The translations under genes were made by a program, and so were the position numbers. From Methanolobus sp. WCC4 (GTDB lineage Archaea; Halobacteriota; Methanosarcinia; Methanosarcinales; Methanosarcinaceae), in assembly GCF_038022665.1 (NCBI RefSeq), contig NZ_CP150629.1:1036480-1100479 (forward strand): a stretch of DNA of 64,000 nt, given 5' to 3'. Shown here one piece after another: positions 16,783 through 25,674 of this stretch. Under the pieces are notes generated by a model, which saw only the letters and a list, made by a program, of their open reading frames with translations, was not told the DNA's origin and did not search any database. Numbering within the stretch: position 1 is the stretch's first letter; each line of letters opens with the position of its first letter.

Positions 16783-18345
16783 ATGGCTAAGATCAATAAT
16801 ACTCTTCTCATCGGCATCCTCATAGTAATGTTCGCAGCAGCAGGTGTATATGCCTATCTTGGTTACAGTGGCAATGCAGCTATGTCAACCCATTACATGA
16901 CCGAACAGAAATGGTCCGACAGTTCATGCAGCGGATGTCATGCAGGTGTTTATGATGAAGTCTCCGTTTCGTCTCATGTGGAACAGGACCTGAAGCAGTG
17001 GTCATCTATCATGGATTACGGTGTTGATGTTGACAGCATCGATACAGATGCCATGGCAGTAACCTATGGGCAGGTCCACCCAGGTGGTGGCTACATGGCA
17101 GACTACGGTGTGGATATCGACTGTATGATATGTCATGAGCAGGTTGGAGGATATGACTTTGAAGCACGTGCGGAAAGCATAGCAACAGGTGATTTCGAGA
17201 ATGCCAACGAAGCTGCGATCGAGGAATCAAGGGAAGAATTGCAGAAAGAACCATTGTATGTGGTAAGCTATGTGCTTGATGTCCTGGCTCCACTCCCACT
17301 TGTGACCGAAATTCACGATGAGGTCAACGGTGCACCGGATAAGGCTCTCTGTGGAAGCAACTGTCATACAGGTGACATTGCAACAACAGCTGTTTCATGG
17401 ACACTCGAAGATTCAGCTTCATATGACGTTCACGATGATGTGGACTGTCAGGAATGCCATGAGACAGAAGAGCACGATATAGGTACCCGTGAATATCTCT
17501 TTGCTTCCGAATCGGTTCATATGGAGATAGAAGCCGGTGTAAAGGACTGTGATTCCTCCGGATGCCATGAAGGTATATCACATGGCGGAATGGTTGATGC
17601 TCACCTTGAGTTCATCAGTTGTGAATCATGTCACATCCCGGCACTGCCTGGCACTGATGTGACCGGTACGCCTGTAATAAAGGAATTCAGCTGGGAGAAC
17701 GGTGTCCGTGAGGATACGGTATATGAGTCTGAATTCACACCAACACTTGGATGGTCATCAGGTGTCTACTATGACCTTCTGCCAGTAGCCCAGGAACGTA
17801 GCGAGGGATCAGTTCTCAAACCATTCAATATAATTACCGGTATCTGGTGGGATGAAGGCGTCAATGCGGAAGTACTTGCAGATCCTAACACAAGTGCTGT
17901 GATCGGTAACCCGATCGCTCCTGATGAGGTACTCGATGCAGATGCAGACGGTGATGGTATTGTTACTGAAGACGAGATGCGTTCATATGATGGCAATGCT
18001 GACGGTACTCCGGATTATCCGAATGCTGTTCTCAGGCATGTGGAAATGTACTATCAGGTGAGCCACAACATCGCAGGTTCAGAGACAGGTATTGCAGATC
18101 CTCTTGAATGTGCTGACTGTCATGGAGCATCAGCTTCAGAGACCCTCCAGAATATCCACTTTGGAACTGAAACTCAGGATTGTGCCGTATGTCATGATGT
18201 TATACCTGTGATCAACTGGAACTTACTGGGCTATGATGCCGATCCGGCAGAGACCGATCCACCAACGGATTTCTCCGCAATGACGATAGATGTGACCATA
18301 CCTGGCGCAAAGCCTGATGAAGTAGAAAGGGAACCTGCGTTCTAA
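16783..18345 (+). CDS. mmcA: Multihaem c-type cytochrome MmcA of the Rnf complex
   Basis: 520 aa with an N-terminal signal anchor (about 6-26). Six standard CXXCH haem sites start near residues 49 (CSGCH), 114 (CMICH), 222 (CQECH), 280 (CESCH), 443 (CADCH) and 467 (CAVCH). Two variant sites are CGSNCH (CX3CH, about 190) and CDSSGCH (CX4CH, about 256), so up to eight haems. A perfect EF-hand loop (DADGDGIVTEDE, about 387-398) and a second Asp/Asn-rich turn lie in a long haem-free insertion. In Methanosarcina acetivorans the homologue takes electrons from Rnf to methanophenazine or external acceptors. It is the second gene of the operon, 13 bp before rnfC. Confidence 0.93.
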   Translation: MAKINNTLLIGILIVMFAAAGVYAYLGYSGNAAMSTHYMTEQKWSDSSCSGCHAGVYDEVSVSSHVEQDLKQWSSIMDYGVDVDSIDTDAMAVTYGQVHPGGGYMADYGVDIDCMICHEQVGGYDFEARAESIATGDFENANEAAIEESREELQKEPLYVVSYVLDVLAPLPLVTEIHDEVNGAPDKALCGSNCHTGDIATTAVSWTLEDSASYDVHDDVDCQECHETEEHDIGTREYLFASESVHMEIEAGVKDCDSSGCHEGISHGGMVDAHLEFISCESCHIPALPGTDVTGTPVIKEFSWENGVREDTVYESEFTPTLGWSSGVYYDLLPVAQERSEGSVLKPFNIITGIWWDEGVNAEVLADPNTSAVIGNPIAPDEVLDADADGDGIVTEDEMRSYDGNADGTPDYPNAVLRHVEMYYQVSHNIAGSETGIADPLECADCHGASASETLQNIHFGTETQDCAVCHDVIPVINWNLLGYDADPAETDPPTDFSAMTIDVTIPGAKPDEVEREPAF

Positions 18346-18358
18346 GGAGTTGTTAATT

Positions 18359-19705
18359 GTGGAAATAAGAACATTGGATAAATTACCTGAAAAGATCATC
18401 ATTCCACTCAGGCAGCACAGGGGTGCTGTCTGTGAACCCCTTGTGAAAAAGGGTGACAGGGTCCTTGTGGGGCAGAAGATAGGTGAGTGCGAGGACTACA
18501 ACTCATCTTCGGTTCACTCAAGTGTCTGCGGTGAGGTAATTGGAATTGAAGAATCAGCTCATCCTGATGGTAACAAGGTAAAGAGCGTTATCATCCAGCC
18601 GGAAGAGAGCAATGAGGCGGTCGCGTTCTCACCATGCAAGGACCTTTCACCTGAAAAGCTTGCAGCTCTCATAAAGGAGTCCGGGATAGTGGAACACTAT
18701 GGAATGCCTACTCATGCTGTTCTCAGACCAAAGGGTAAGAAGATAGACACCGTACTCATCAATGCGACATCTTCCGAGTGGATAGGTGGGAACTTCAAGA
18801 CGCCAAAGGAATATGCATCCCAGGTCATGGATGCCCTTAAACTGCTTATGAAAGCAGCAGGTGCCAGTAAAGGAGCTATTGTGCTCAGGACCGATGATAA
18901 AGCGTCTATCGATGCCTTTGAAGGTATCGAGGTAGGTAACAAGAAACTGAAGGTTGCTCCTCTTGTAGGTGGCCGCAGGATCGGTTATTATTTCAAGGAG
19001 CAGAACTCGGACATAGTCGTCCTTTCACAGGAACGGATCTTTGGTAAGAAGATCCTTAACTTCTTCACCTATAGTGTAACAGGAAGGAAGGTCAAGATCG
19101 ACCGTGATCCTACGGATGTAGGGGTTGCTGTCTGTGGCGTTAAATCCGCAAAAGCCCTTTACGATGCTGTTCACGAAGGAAAGCCATTCTACGATACTGT
19201 TGTTTCTGTGGAAGGCGTTTCAGGTAAGATGGAATATGTCCTCGTGAAGATCGGTACTCCTTTCAAGGACGTGATCGATTCATTCGGATACACAGGTGAG
19301 ATCGGTAAGATCATAGCTAATGGTGTAAGGACCGGTGTGGCACAGTACACTGACCAGGTCCCTGTCACAAAAGGAACTACAAGGATATCCCTGCAGAAAC
19401 CTGAAGAGATTATCAGGGATGAATCTATTGCATGTATCCATTGTGCACGCTGTGTGGATGTCTGTCCCGTTTCCCTTATCCCAAGTCGTCTTGCTGTAAT
19501 GGCAGATCAGGGTCGTTTTGATGAATGCAGACAGATCCATATTCAGAACTGTATAGAATGTGGTGACTGTGCAGCAGTCTGTCCTTCAAAGATACATATA
19601 TTGCAACTTATCAGGTATGCAAAGGATGCTATTGATATGGCATACAATGACATGCCTGAAAAGCAGTCATCCAATCTGAAGGTCGGATGCTGTGGAGGTG
19701 AGTGA
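18359..19705 (+). CDS. rnfC: Rnf complex subunit RnfC
   Basis: 448 aa from GTG at 18359, which has AAGGAG 9 nt upstream; the TTG at 18350 is too close to that ribosome site. The N-terminal region (HRGAVCEPLVKKGDRVLVGQ) is the RnfC biotinyl-like fold, followed by a Nqo1-type fold and SLBB-like segment. Two [4Fe-4S] ferredoxin sites lie near the C-terminus: CIHCARCVDVCP (about 360) and CIECGDCAAVCP (about 400). RnfC is peripheral. In bacteria it meets NADH; in methanogens ferredoxin enters through RnfB and NAD binding is not needed. Overlap and spacing place it in the mmcA-rnf operon. Confidence 0.95.
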   Translation: MEIRTLDKLPEKIIIPLRQHRGAVCEPLVKKGDRVLVGQKIGECEDYNSSSVHSSVCGEVIGIEESAHPDGNKVKSVIIQPEESNEAVAFSPCKDLSPEKLAALIKESGIVEHYGMPTHAVLRPKGKKIDTVLINATSSEWIGGNFKTPKEYASQVMDALKLLMKAAGASKGAIVLRTDDKASIDAFEGIEVGNKKLKVAPLVGGRRIGYYFKEQNSDIVVLSQERIFGKKILNFFTYSVTGRKVKIDRDPTDVGVAVCGVKSAKALYDAVHEGKPFYDTVVSVEGVSGKMEYVLVKIGTPFKDVIDSFGYTGEIGKIIANGVRTGVAQYTDQVPVTKGTTRISLQKPEEIIRDESIACIHCARCVDVCPVSLIPSRLAVMADQGRFDECRQIHIQNCIECGDCAAVCPSKIHILQLIRYAKDAIDMAYNDMPEKQSSNLKVGCCGGE

Positions 19706-19706
19706 T

Positions 19707-20723
19707 ATGACGTATACTATTTCAGCTCCCCCTCATAAGAAAACAAGATTAGATTTCAAGACATTGAATATAAGCAAGATAATTGCTCTGCTTCCTTTAT
19801 GTCTGGCGTCGATATACTTCTTCGGTGTTCCAGCCCTAGGTATCATTATCGCATCCGTATTATCTGCTGTTGCAACTGAATTTGTGATACAGACATCACT
19901 CAAGCAGAAAGTAACGATATCAGATGGGAATGCAGCTCTGGTGGGTCTGCTCCTTGCATTGCTGATACCACCTGAAGCTCCTATATGGATACCTGTTGTT
20001 GGCGGTTTCTTTGCGATCACCGTTGGAATACATGTGTTTGGAGGCATTGGGTCCTATATTTTCAATCCGGTGCTGGTCTCATGGATCTTTATAAAAAGTG
20101 CATGGCCACAATACATGACAGCTTTATCCATACCACATGTAGGCCAGTTCTCCGACCTTTTCCTTGAGCATGGTGCCGGCCTTATGGCAGGTGTTTCTCC
20201 CATACTGCTTATCGGAGGCGTGTATCTTATATACAAGAGATATGTGGACTGGAGAGTTCCTCTTTCATTCTTTGTGACTTTGGTGGCATTACCTCAGATA
20301 ATGTTGTTCATTTCCAGTGTAATGGCCCTTATTCATGAAGGTGTACTGAACCCACTAATGTACATGTCACAGCTTTTCGTTTTCCTTGACATGAGTCCTG
20401 AACTGCCATATGCGATGATAGGCGCTGTTTTCTTCGGTATCCTTTTCCTTGCGACCGATGCACCGACCTCGCCTGTGACTAAAAATGGTCGTATTGTCTA
20501 TGGTATCGTATGTGGTGTACTTGTCTTCATCTACGGCTACTTTGCCAACTATGTGGACGGGGTATTGTACGGTATCTTCCTTGCGAACTGTGTCGGTTCT
20601 TACATAGAGCTCAATACAATGCCGGCATCATTCGGAACAGAATCCCTTCCGGAAAGGATCTACAGGAAAGTGATGGACAGGGTTCCTTCCTCCCTGAAGT
20701 TCGAGGTGATGAACAATGAGTGA
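19707..20723 (+). CDS. rnfD: Rnf complex membrane subunit RnfD
   Basis: 338 aa from ATG at 19707, with GGAGGTGA ideally spaced upstream. It has about nine or ten membrane segments and the conserved DGNAALVGLLLALLIPP and ATDAPTSPVTKNGRI (about 252-266) segments. Bacterial RnfD and NqrB bind FMN covalently at a Thr in an S(T)GAT motif; I find no such motif here, while RnfG keeps one. The subunit forms part of the sodium-conducting core with RnfA and RnfE. Its stop overlaps the rnfG start by 8 bp. Confidence 0.94.
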   Translation: MTYTISAPPHKKTRLDFKTLNISKIIALLPLCLASIYFFGVPALGIIIASVLSAVATEFVIQTSLKQKVTISDGNAALVGLLLALLIPPEAPIWIPVVGGFFAITVGIHVFGGIGSYIFNPVLVSWIFIKSAWPQYMTALSIPHVGQFSDLFLEHGAGLMAGVSPILLIGGVYLIYKRYVDWRVPLSFFVTLVALPQIMLFISSVMALIHEGVLNPLMYMSQLFVFLDMSPELPYAMIGAVFFGILFLATDAPTSPVTKNGRIVYGIVCGVLVFIYGYFANYVDGVLYGIFLANCVGSYIELNTMPASFGTESLPERIYRKVMDRVPSSLKFEVMNNE

Positions 20724-21288
20724 ATCCAATAAGGATACAGCCGTAGTTATAGGAAAACTTGTCCTCATATCTGTTGTAGCAGCTCTTATGTTAGGTATTA
20801 CTTATGTTCCTACAAGTGAACAGCTCAAGATAAATGAAGCAAACTCTAAAAAAGAGATATTAGGTGAATTGATCCCTGAAGCAGGTGGCAATTTTGAAGA
20901 GGTCTATAGTGATGTCGTCGATGATGATGGCAATCAGATAGTTCTCTATTATCGTGCAATGGACTCCTCAGGTAACATTATAGGTTATGCGTTCTTCCAG
21001 CAACATGCAGGTGCCCAGGCTCCTCTTGTTGTTGCAGGAGGTGTGGATTCAACGTTCTCAACAGTTCGTGGAATGGATGTCCTGAGCCATGAAGAGACTC
21101 CGGGACTGGGTGCAAAGATCGTTGATGATCCATTCAGAAGTCAATTTGTAGATATTCCAACATCCTCACTGGCTCTTTCCAGTTCAGGTGGATCAATAGA
21201 CTCTATTACAGGCGCGACGATCTCTTCACAGGCTGTAATTGATGCCCTTAATGTGAAAATAAGTGAAATTAAAGAGGCAGAGGAGTGA
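20716..21288 (+). CDS. rnfG: Rnf complex flavoprotein subunit RnfG
   Basis: 190 aa with one N-terminal membrane segment (about 10-30) and an extracytoplasmic FMN-binding domain. The flavinylation motif is SITGATISSQ (about 159-168), where the second Thr would carry FMN added by ApbE. ETPGLGAKI (about 118) is also typical of RnfG/NqrC. It passes electrons between the membrane core and the cytochrome MmcA. The apbE gene is divergent from this operon, which fits. Confidence 0.95.
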   Translation: MSESNKDTAVVIGKLVLISVVAALMLGITYVPTSEQLKINEANSKKEILGELIPEAGGNFEEVYSDVVDDDGNQIVLYYRAMDSSGNIIGYAFFQQHAGAQAPLVVAGGVDSTFSTVRGMDVLSHEETPGLGAKIVDDPFRSQFVDIPTSSLALSSSGGSIDSITGATISSQAVIDALNVKISEIKEAEE

Positions 21289-21292
21289 TATT

Positions 21293-21907
21293 ATGGACCC
21301 ATTAAGTGAATATATTCGTGGTATTACAAGAGATAACCCGATCTTCGGACTCGTTCTGGGCCTCTGTCCAACACTGGCAGTGACTACATCAGTCGAGAAC
21401 GCCATCGGTATGTCCGCAGGTACGGCATTCGTACTTGTATGTTCGAACATTTTCGTTTCAGCCTTAAGGAAGCAGATCCCTGCGGCTGTAAGATTGCCTA
21501 TATTCATCATCATCATAGCGACCTTCGTGTCGATCGTGAAGATGATAATGCAGGCTTATTTCCCGCCCATGTATGCGGCGTTAGGTGTGTTCATCCCGCT
21601 TATTGTGGTGAACTGTATCATCATCGGCCGTGCAGAGGCATATGCTAACAAGAACAATGTGTTCTATTCTTTCATAGATGGTCTTGGTATATCCACAGGT
21701 TTCCTGCTGGTACTGATGCTCATCGGTGGTATCAGGGAGATCCTTGGAACGGGACAGATAGTGACATTCGACTACACTCTCATTACCCTTCCGATCAATC
21801 CTTCCGTGACCACAATGATATTGCCACCAGGCGCTTTCCTTACAATAGGGGCACTGATGGGAATTGTTAACTATCAGAGAGCAAAGAAGAGAGCAAAGGG
21901 TGGTTAA
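21293..21907 (+). CDS. rnfE: Rnf complex membrane subunit RnfE
   Basis: 204 aa from ATG at 21293, with GAGGAGTGAT upstream. Six membrane segments and family motifs NPIFGLVLGLCPTLAVTTS (about 12-30) and IVVNCIIIGRAEAYA (about 101-115) are seen. RnfE and RnfA are homologous with inverted topology and together hold a membrane-embedded iron-sulfur centre, using cysteines such as C24 and C105 here. It is 4 bp from rnfG and 1 bp from rnfA. Confidence 0.95.
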   Translation: MDPLSEYIRGITRDNPIFGLVLGLCPTLAVTTSVENAIGMSAGTAFVLVCSNIFVSALRKQIPAAVRLPIFIIIIATFVSIVKMIMQAYFPPMYAALGVFIPLIVVNCIIIGRAEAYANKNNVFYSFIDGLGISTGFLLVLMLIGGIREILGTGQIVTFDYTLITLPINPSVTTMILPPGAFLTIGALMGIVNYQRAKKRAKGG

Positions 21908-21908
21908 A

Positions 21909-22496
21909 ATGGTAGAAAAGGCATTATTCGCCATCCTGATGGATGGTATATTCATTAAGAACTTCCTGCTTATCCAGTTCCTTGGACTGTGCTCCTTTGT
22001 GGGAGTTACCAAGGATGTCAAAAGTGCGGCAGGAATGTCAGGAGCTGTTGTCTTCGTTATGGCAATGGCAGCCAGTGTATCGTATCTGATCTACACCTAC
22101 GTTCTGGTGCCTACAAAGATGGAATTCCTTGACCTGATAAGTTTCATCGTGGTCATTGCAGCACTTGTGCAGCTTGTAGAGTTCGTTGTCAGGAAGAACA
22201 TCCCTTCACTTTATCGTTCACTGGGTATCTACCTGCCACTTATCACGACCAATTGTGCTGTACTTGGTGTGGTATTGCTCAACGTAAGTTCCGAGTACAA
22301 CTTCATCCAGAGCGTTGTCTTCGGTATTGCAGCAGGTCTTGGATATACCATAGTAATGTTGATGATGGCAGGTATCAGGGAGCGTTCGACCTTTGTGAAC
22401 ATCCCGTCTTCCGTCAGGGGACTGCCACAGGCATTCTTCATCGCGACCATGCTGTCAATGGCCTTTGTTAATTACTTCTGGGTGATTCCAATATGA
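21909..22496 (+). CDS. rnfA: Rnf complex membrane subunit RnfA
   Basis: 195 aa from ATG at 21909 (MVEKALFAILMDGIFIKNFL). Six membrane segments; conserved motifs are NFLLIQFLGLCSFVGV (about 18-33) and LPLITTNCAVLGVVL (about 105-119), with the cysteines that share the membrane iron-sulfur centre with RnfE. A frame extending upstream to 21864 would overlap rnfE and is unlikely. The stop overlaps the rnfB start by 4 bp (ATGA). Confidence 0.95.
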   Translation: MVEKALFAILMDGIFIKNFLLIQFLGLCSFVGVTKDVKSAAGMSGAVVFVMAMAASVSYLIYTYVLVPTKMEFLDLISFIVVIAALVQLVEFVVRKNIPSLYRSLGIYLPLITTNCAVLGVVLLNVSSEYNFIQSVVFGIAAGLGYTIVMLMMAGIRERSTFVNIPSSVRGLPQAFFIATMLSMAFVNYFWVIPI

Positions 22497-23293
22497 CCGA
22501 ACTGGTAACTTTCCTGGTACAGGCAGCAGCAATCCTTGGAGGTCTTGGACTGGCTGTTGGTGTTATGCTCATTGTGGCATCCAAGAAGTTCAAGGTAGAG
22601 ACAAATCCTCTCGTGGATGAGATCGTTGAGATACTCCCCGGAGCGAACTGTGGTGCCTGTGGTTACGCAGGCTGTGCCGACTTCGCAGAGCGTGTGGTCA
22701 ACGAAGGTGCACCTATCAATGGTTGTCCTGTCGGTGGTTTTGATGTTGCCAAGGAGATCGGTGGCATTCTGGGACAGGAAGTCTCAGAAGGCGAGGAGCA
22801 GTATCCTTTCGTCATATGTAACGGTGGTCTTAATTGCGTTGACCGCTTTGATTATGTAGGCTTTGAGGACTGTAAGGCTGTAATGCTTCTCTCCGATGGT
22901 GAGAAAGGCTGTAACTATGGCTGTATGGGCAGGGGAACCTGTGTCCGTGCATGTCCGTTCGATGCGCTTACCATAGGCGAGGACCGTTTGCCTCATGTGA
23001 ACAAGAACCTCTGTACAAGCTGTGGTCTCTGTATCTCATCATGTCCGAACGACATACTGGTCTTTGCAAAGGAATCTGAACAGGTACATGTGCTTTGTAC
23101 TTCACACGATAAAGGTAAGGCTGTAAAGGAGTCCTGTACAGTAGGTTGTATCGGCTGTAAGATATGCGAGAAGAACTGTCCTGAGGAAGCCATAACCGTC
23201 ACGAAGTTCCTTGCTAAGATCGATCAGGATAAATGTACAGCATGTGGAATATGTGTGGAGAAATGTCCACAGAATACAATTGCTATCAGGTGA
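22493..23293 (+). CDS. rnfB: Rnf complex ferredoxin-oxidising subunit RnfB
   Basis: 266 aa. An N-terminal membrane anchor (about 7-27) precedes a 4Fe-4S domain (GANCGACGYAGCADFAE ... GC, about 50-80). Then come four ferredoxin-type sites: CNYGCMGRGTCVRACP (about 142), CTSCGLCISSCP (about 174), CTVGCIGCKICEKNCP (about 216) and CTACGICVEKCP (about 248). RnfB is the entry point for electrons from reduced ferredoxin. It closes the rnfCDGEAB order known from Methanosarcina. Confidence 0.95.
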   Translation: MTELVTFLVQAAAILGGLGLAVGVMLIVASKKFKVETNPLVDEIVEILPGANCGACGYAGCADFAERVVNEGAPINGCPVGGFDVAKEIGGILGQEVSEGEEQYPFVICNGGLNCVDRFDYVGFEDCKAVMLLSDGEKGCNYGCMGRGTCVRACPFDALTIGEDRLPHVNKNLCTSCGLCISSCPNDILVFAKESEQVHVLCTSHDKGKAVKESCTVGCIGCKICEKNCPEEAITVTKFLAKIDQDKCTACGICVEKCPQNTIAIR

Positions 23294-23297
23294 TCAT

Positions 23298-23630
23298 ATG
23301 ACATATAAGACAAAGATAGGCCTGAACGAGAACATCGTAGCAGCACTCAGCTACTTAGGCTTCTGGATAACAGGGATAATCTTCCTGCTCATAGAACCGG
23401 ACAACAAGTTTGTCAGGTTCCATGCAATGCAGTCACTGCTGATATTCCTCCCACTCTCATTACTTATCTTCATAGTGGGATGGGTTCCTTATGTTGGCTG
23501 GATAATAGCTGATTTCCTTGGATTCGGTGCATTGTTCTTCATACTGGTACTTGTCATTATAGCATACAGGGGTATACTTCTCAAGATCCCTGTTGTTGGC
23601 TCTTATGCTTACAAGATGACCTACCAGTGA
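23298..23630 (+). CDS. Small membrane protein at the end of the rnf operon (DUF4870-like)
   Basis: 110 aa from ATG at 23298, 4 bp after rnfB. It has three or four hydrophobic segments and the DUF4870-type motif FLLIEPDNKFVRFHAMQSL (about 33-51). A small membrane protein also follows rnfB in Methanosarcina acetivorans. Its function is unknown; the stable position suggests a part in assembly or lipid environment of the complex. A hairpin terminator follows. Confidence 0.85.
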   Translation: MTYKTKIGLNENIVAALSYLGFWITGIIFLLIEPDNKFVRFHAMQSLLIFLPLSLLIFIVGWVPYVGWIIADFLGFGALFFILVLVIIAYRGILLKIPVVGSYAYKMTYQ

Positions 23631-23643
23631 AAACACAGAATAT

Positions 23644-23687
23644 GCAGGAAAGCCTCAGGGCATTAAATTCCTGCTGACTTTTTTTTA
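23644..23687 (+). terminator. Terminator of the mmcA-rnf operon
   Basis: GCAGGAA (23644-23650) pairs with TTCCTGC (23668-23674); inside, GCC / GGC can pair as well. A run of about eight T follows at 23680-23687. It lies 14 bp after the last operon gene. Confidence 0.7.
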
Positions 23688-23722
23688 TCTACGAAAACTT
23701 AAAAAACTACATCTTCCTATTA

Positions 23723-24721
23723 ATGCAGGTATGCATACTTCTATGCGGAGGGTTTGAAATTAAAGAAGAGATATGGATCGAAAAGTATAGGCCCTTTAAA
23801 CTCGATGACGTGGTGGGCCAGAAAGAGGCTGTAGAAAGGCTGAAGTCGTACATAAAGACAAGGAACCTTCCACATCTTCTGTTCTCAGGTCCTCCAGGGG
23901 TGGGAAAGACGGCCACTTCCGTTTCGATCGCACGTGAACTTTTCGAGGATTCATGGCGTGAGAACTTCACGGAGCTCAATGCTTCCGATGAACGTGGTAT
24001 TGATGTTGTAAGGACCAAGATCAAGAACTTCGCTAAGACCACTCCTATCGGTGGTGCGGATTTTAAGATAATCTTCCTTGATGAGGCGGATGCTCTGACC
24101 TCAGATGCCCAGTCTGCCCTCAGGCGTACCATGGAACGTTACACCAATAATTGTCGTTTCATACTTTCATGTAATTATTCATCCAAGATCATCGAGCCTA
24201 TACAGTCCAGATGTGCTGTTTACAGGTTCCGCCCTCTTTCAGATGATGCAGTAGCCGAACGTGTCCGTTTTGTGGCAGAGAACGAAGGTCTTGACATTGC
24301 AGATGATGGTGTGGATGCCATCAAGTATGTTGCACAGGGTGATATGAGAAAGGCCATAAATGCCCTTCAGGCTGCAGCACTCATTGCAGACACCATTCAC
24401 AAGGATGCAATATACAAGATAACCGCAACGGCCCGTCCGGAGCAGGTGAAGGAACTCATTGAAACAGCTCTTTCAGGCAATTTCAGTGCATCCAGAAAGC
24501 ATCTTGATAGTCTTCTGCTTGAGCAGGGTCTTTCAGGTGAGGACGTTGTCGGACAGATATACAGGGCAATGTTCGATGTTGATATCCCTGAAAGGAAAAT
24601 GGTGGAGTTGATCGATGTTATTGGTGAGATCGATTTCAGACTTACCGAAGGTGCCAATGAAAGGATACAGCTTGAATGTCTCCTGGCACACTTTGCTTTA
24701 TCAGGCAAGGGATCTGATTGA
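23723..24721 (+). CDS. rfcS: Replication factor C small subunit (clamp loader)
   Basis: 332 aa, AAA+ ATPase. Walker A is GPPGVGKT (about 56), Walker B is FLDEAD (about 117), sensor 1 near LSCNYSSK, and the SRC arginine finger near 162. It loads the PCNA sliding clamp with RfcL, which is not in this window. ATG at 23723 is the only conventional start, but it has no ribosome site and sits close to the likely transcription start (TATA-like CTTAAAAAA at about 23698). GGAGGG lies 6 nt before an ATT codon at 23759, and from there the protein reads IKEEIWIEKYRP, the typical family N-terminus. Leaderless ATG or ATT start are both open. Confidence 0.93.
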   Translation: MQVCILLCGGFEIKEEIWIEKYRPFKLDDVVGQKEAVERLKSYIKTRNLPHLLFSGPPGVGKTATSVSIARELFEDSWRENFTELNASDERGIDVVRTKIKNFAKTTPIGGADFKIIFLDEADALTSDAQSALRRTMERYTNNCRFILSCNYSSKIIEPIQSRCAVYRFRPLSDDAVAERVRFVAENEGLDIADDGVDAIKYVAQGDMRKAINALQAAALIADTIHKDAIYKITATARPEQVKELIETALSGNFSASRKHLDSLLLEQGLSGEDVVGQIYRAMFDVDIPERKMVELIDVIGEIDFRLTEGANERIQLECLLAHFALSGKGSD

Positions 24722-25221
24722 GCCTTGAAGTACAGGTAATTGAATTACTTTCCTCTTTTCCTCACTGGCTTGCCACTATGATCATAGGGGCAATGCCGAT
24801 ATTCGAGCTAAGGGGTGCTATTCCCATTGCACTGGGTGTGTATGAGATGTCTCCTGCATCTGCATTCACCTTTGCCGTACTGGGTAATATGTTGCCTGTT
24901 GTTCCGTTACTTCTGTTCCTCGGTCCGGTGTCGGAATATCTCCGAAGATATACTATATTTGACAGGTTCTTCTCCTGGCTCTTTGGCAGGACCCATCGTA
25001 ATCATTCGGAAAGATTTGAACGATACGGTACCCTTGCTTTAACTCTGTTCGTAGCTGTTCCGTTGCCTGTCACAGGTGCCTGGACCGGATGTGCAGCAGC
25101 TTTTGTATTTGGGATAAAGTTCCGTCATTCGTTGCCTGCCATATTTGCAGGTGTGCTCATAGCCGGAATGGTTGTCAGCGTTGTCACTCTTACCGGCATG
25201 GGTCTGTTGGCTACTATGTGA
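24718..25221 (+). CDS. Small multidrug-export family membrane protein (COG2426)
   Basis: 167 aa from TTG at 24718, overlapping the rfcS stop by 4 bp, so translationally coupled. It has about five hydrophobic segments and the family motif ELRGAIPIALG (about 28-38), with PLPVTGAWTG (about 117-126). The family is named small multidrug export protein on weak evidence; the real substrate is not known. Confidence 0.8.
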   Translation: MSLEVQVIELLSSFPHWLATMIIGAMPIFELRGAIPIALGVYEMSPASAFTFAVLGNMLPVVPLLLFLGPVSEYLRRYTIFDRFFSWLFGRTHRNHSERFERYGTLALTLFVAVPLPVTGAWTGCAAAFVFGIKFRHSLPAIFAGVLIAGMVVSVVTLTGMGLLATM

Positions 25222-25294
25222 TCAATGAGTGGTACTAAAAGGGAATTGAAAGAGAACGAAGGAAAACCAAATTAAAAAATGAGATGTTAAGAGA

Positions 25295-25507
25295 TCACTT
25301 GTTCAGCATCTCTTTTGCAAGGTCGATATCCTCGGCCTTCACAGTCTTTCTTCCTGCATGTTCTGCAAGCTTGATGGCTTCCCTTGATATCTCGAGTCCG
25401 TATTCTTCCAGTATCTCCGTAAGGGCCACACCAGCGGTCTCACTAACTCTCTGTGCTCCTGCATTCCTTATTACTCTCTCTATGGGTGCAAATGGTATGA
25501 TCGTCAT
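25295..25507 (-). CDS. Archaeal histone
   Basis: 70 aa, a single histone fold of the HMfB type. It starts MTIIPFAPIERVIRNAGAQR, has the ETAGVALTEILEEYGLEI central helix, and the HAGRKTVKAEDIDLA loop that contacts DNA. Dimers wrap DNA into nucleosome-like particles. It is a single gene with its own AT-rich upstream region. A GAGATG / CATCTC hairpin overlapping the stop and followed by T residues (25274-25279 as read on plus) could end transcription. Confidence 0.97.
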   Translation of the reverse strand: MTIIPFAPIERVIRNAGAQRVSETAGVALTEILEEYGLEISREAIKLAEHAGRKTVKAEDIDLAKEMLNK

Positions 25508-25674
25508 AAATATCCTCTTATATATCCTGTAATTTTAATTGAATTGAATCTCAACCATTGATTAGTTAAATAATACAATAAATAGTTTTGTAATCACTTT
25601 TTAACATCGAATGAGTACATTTTGTAGTATCAGGGATGTTCTGACTTATATTTCAGGATTGTACGTTATAACTA

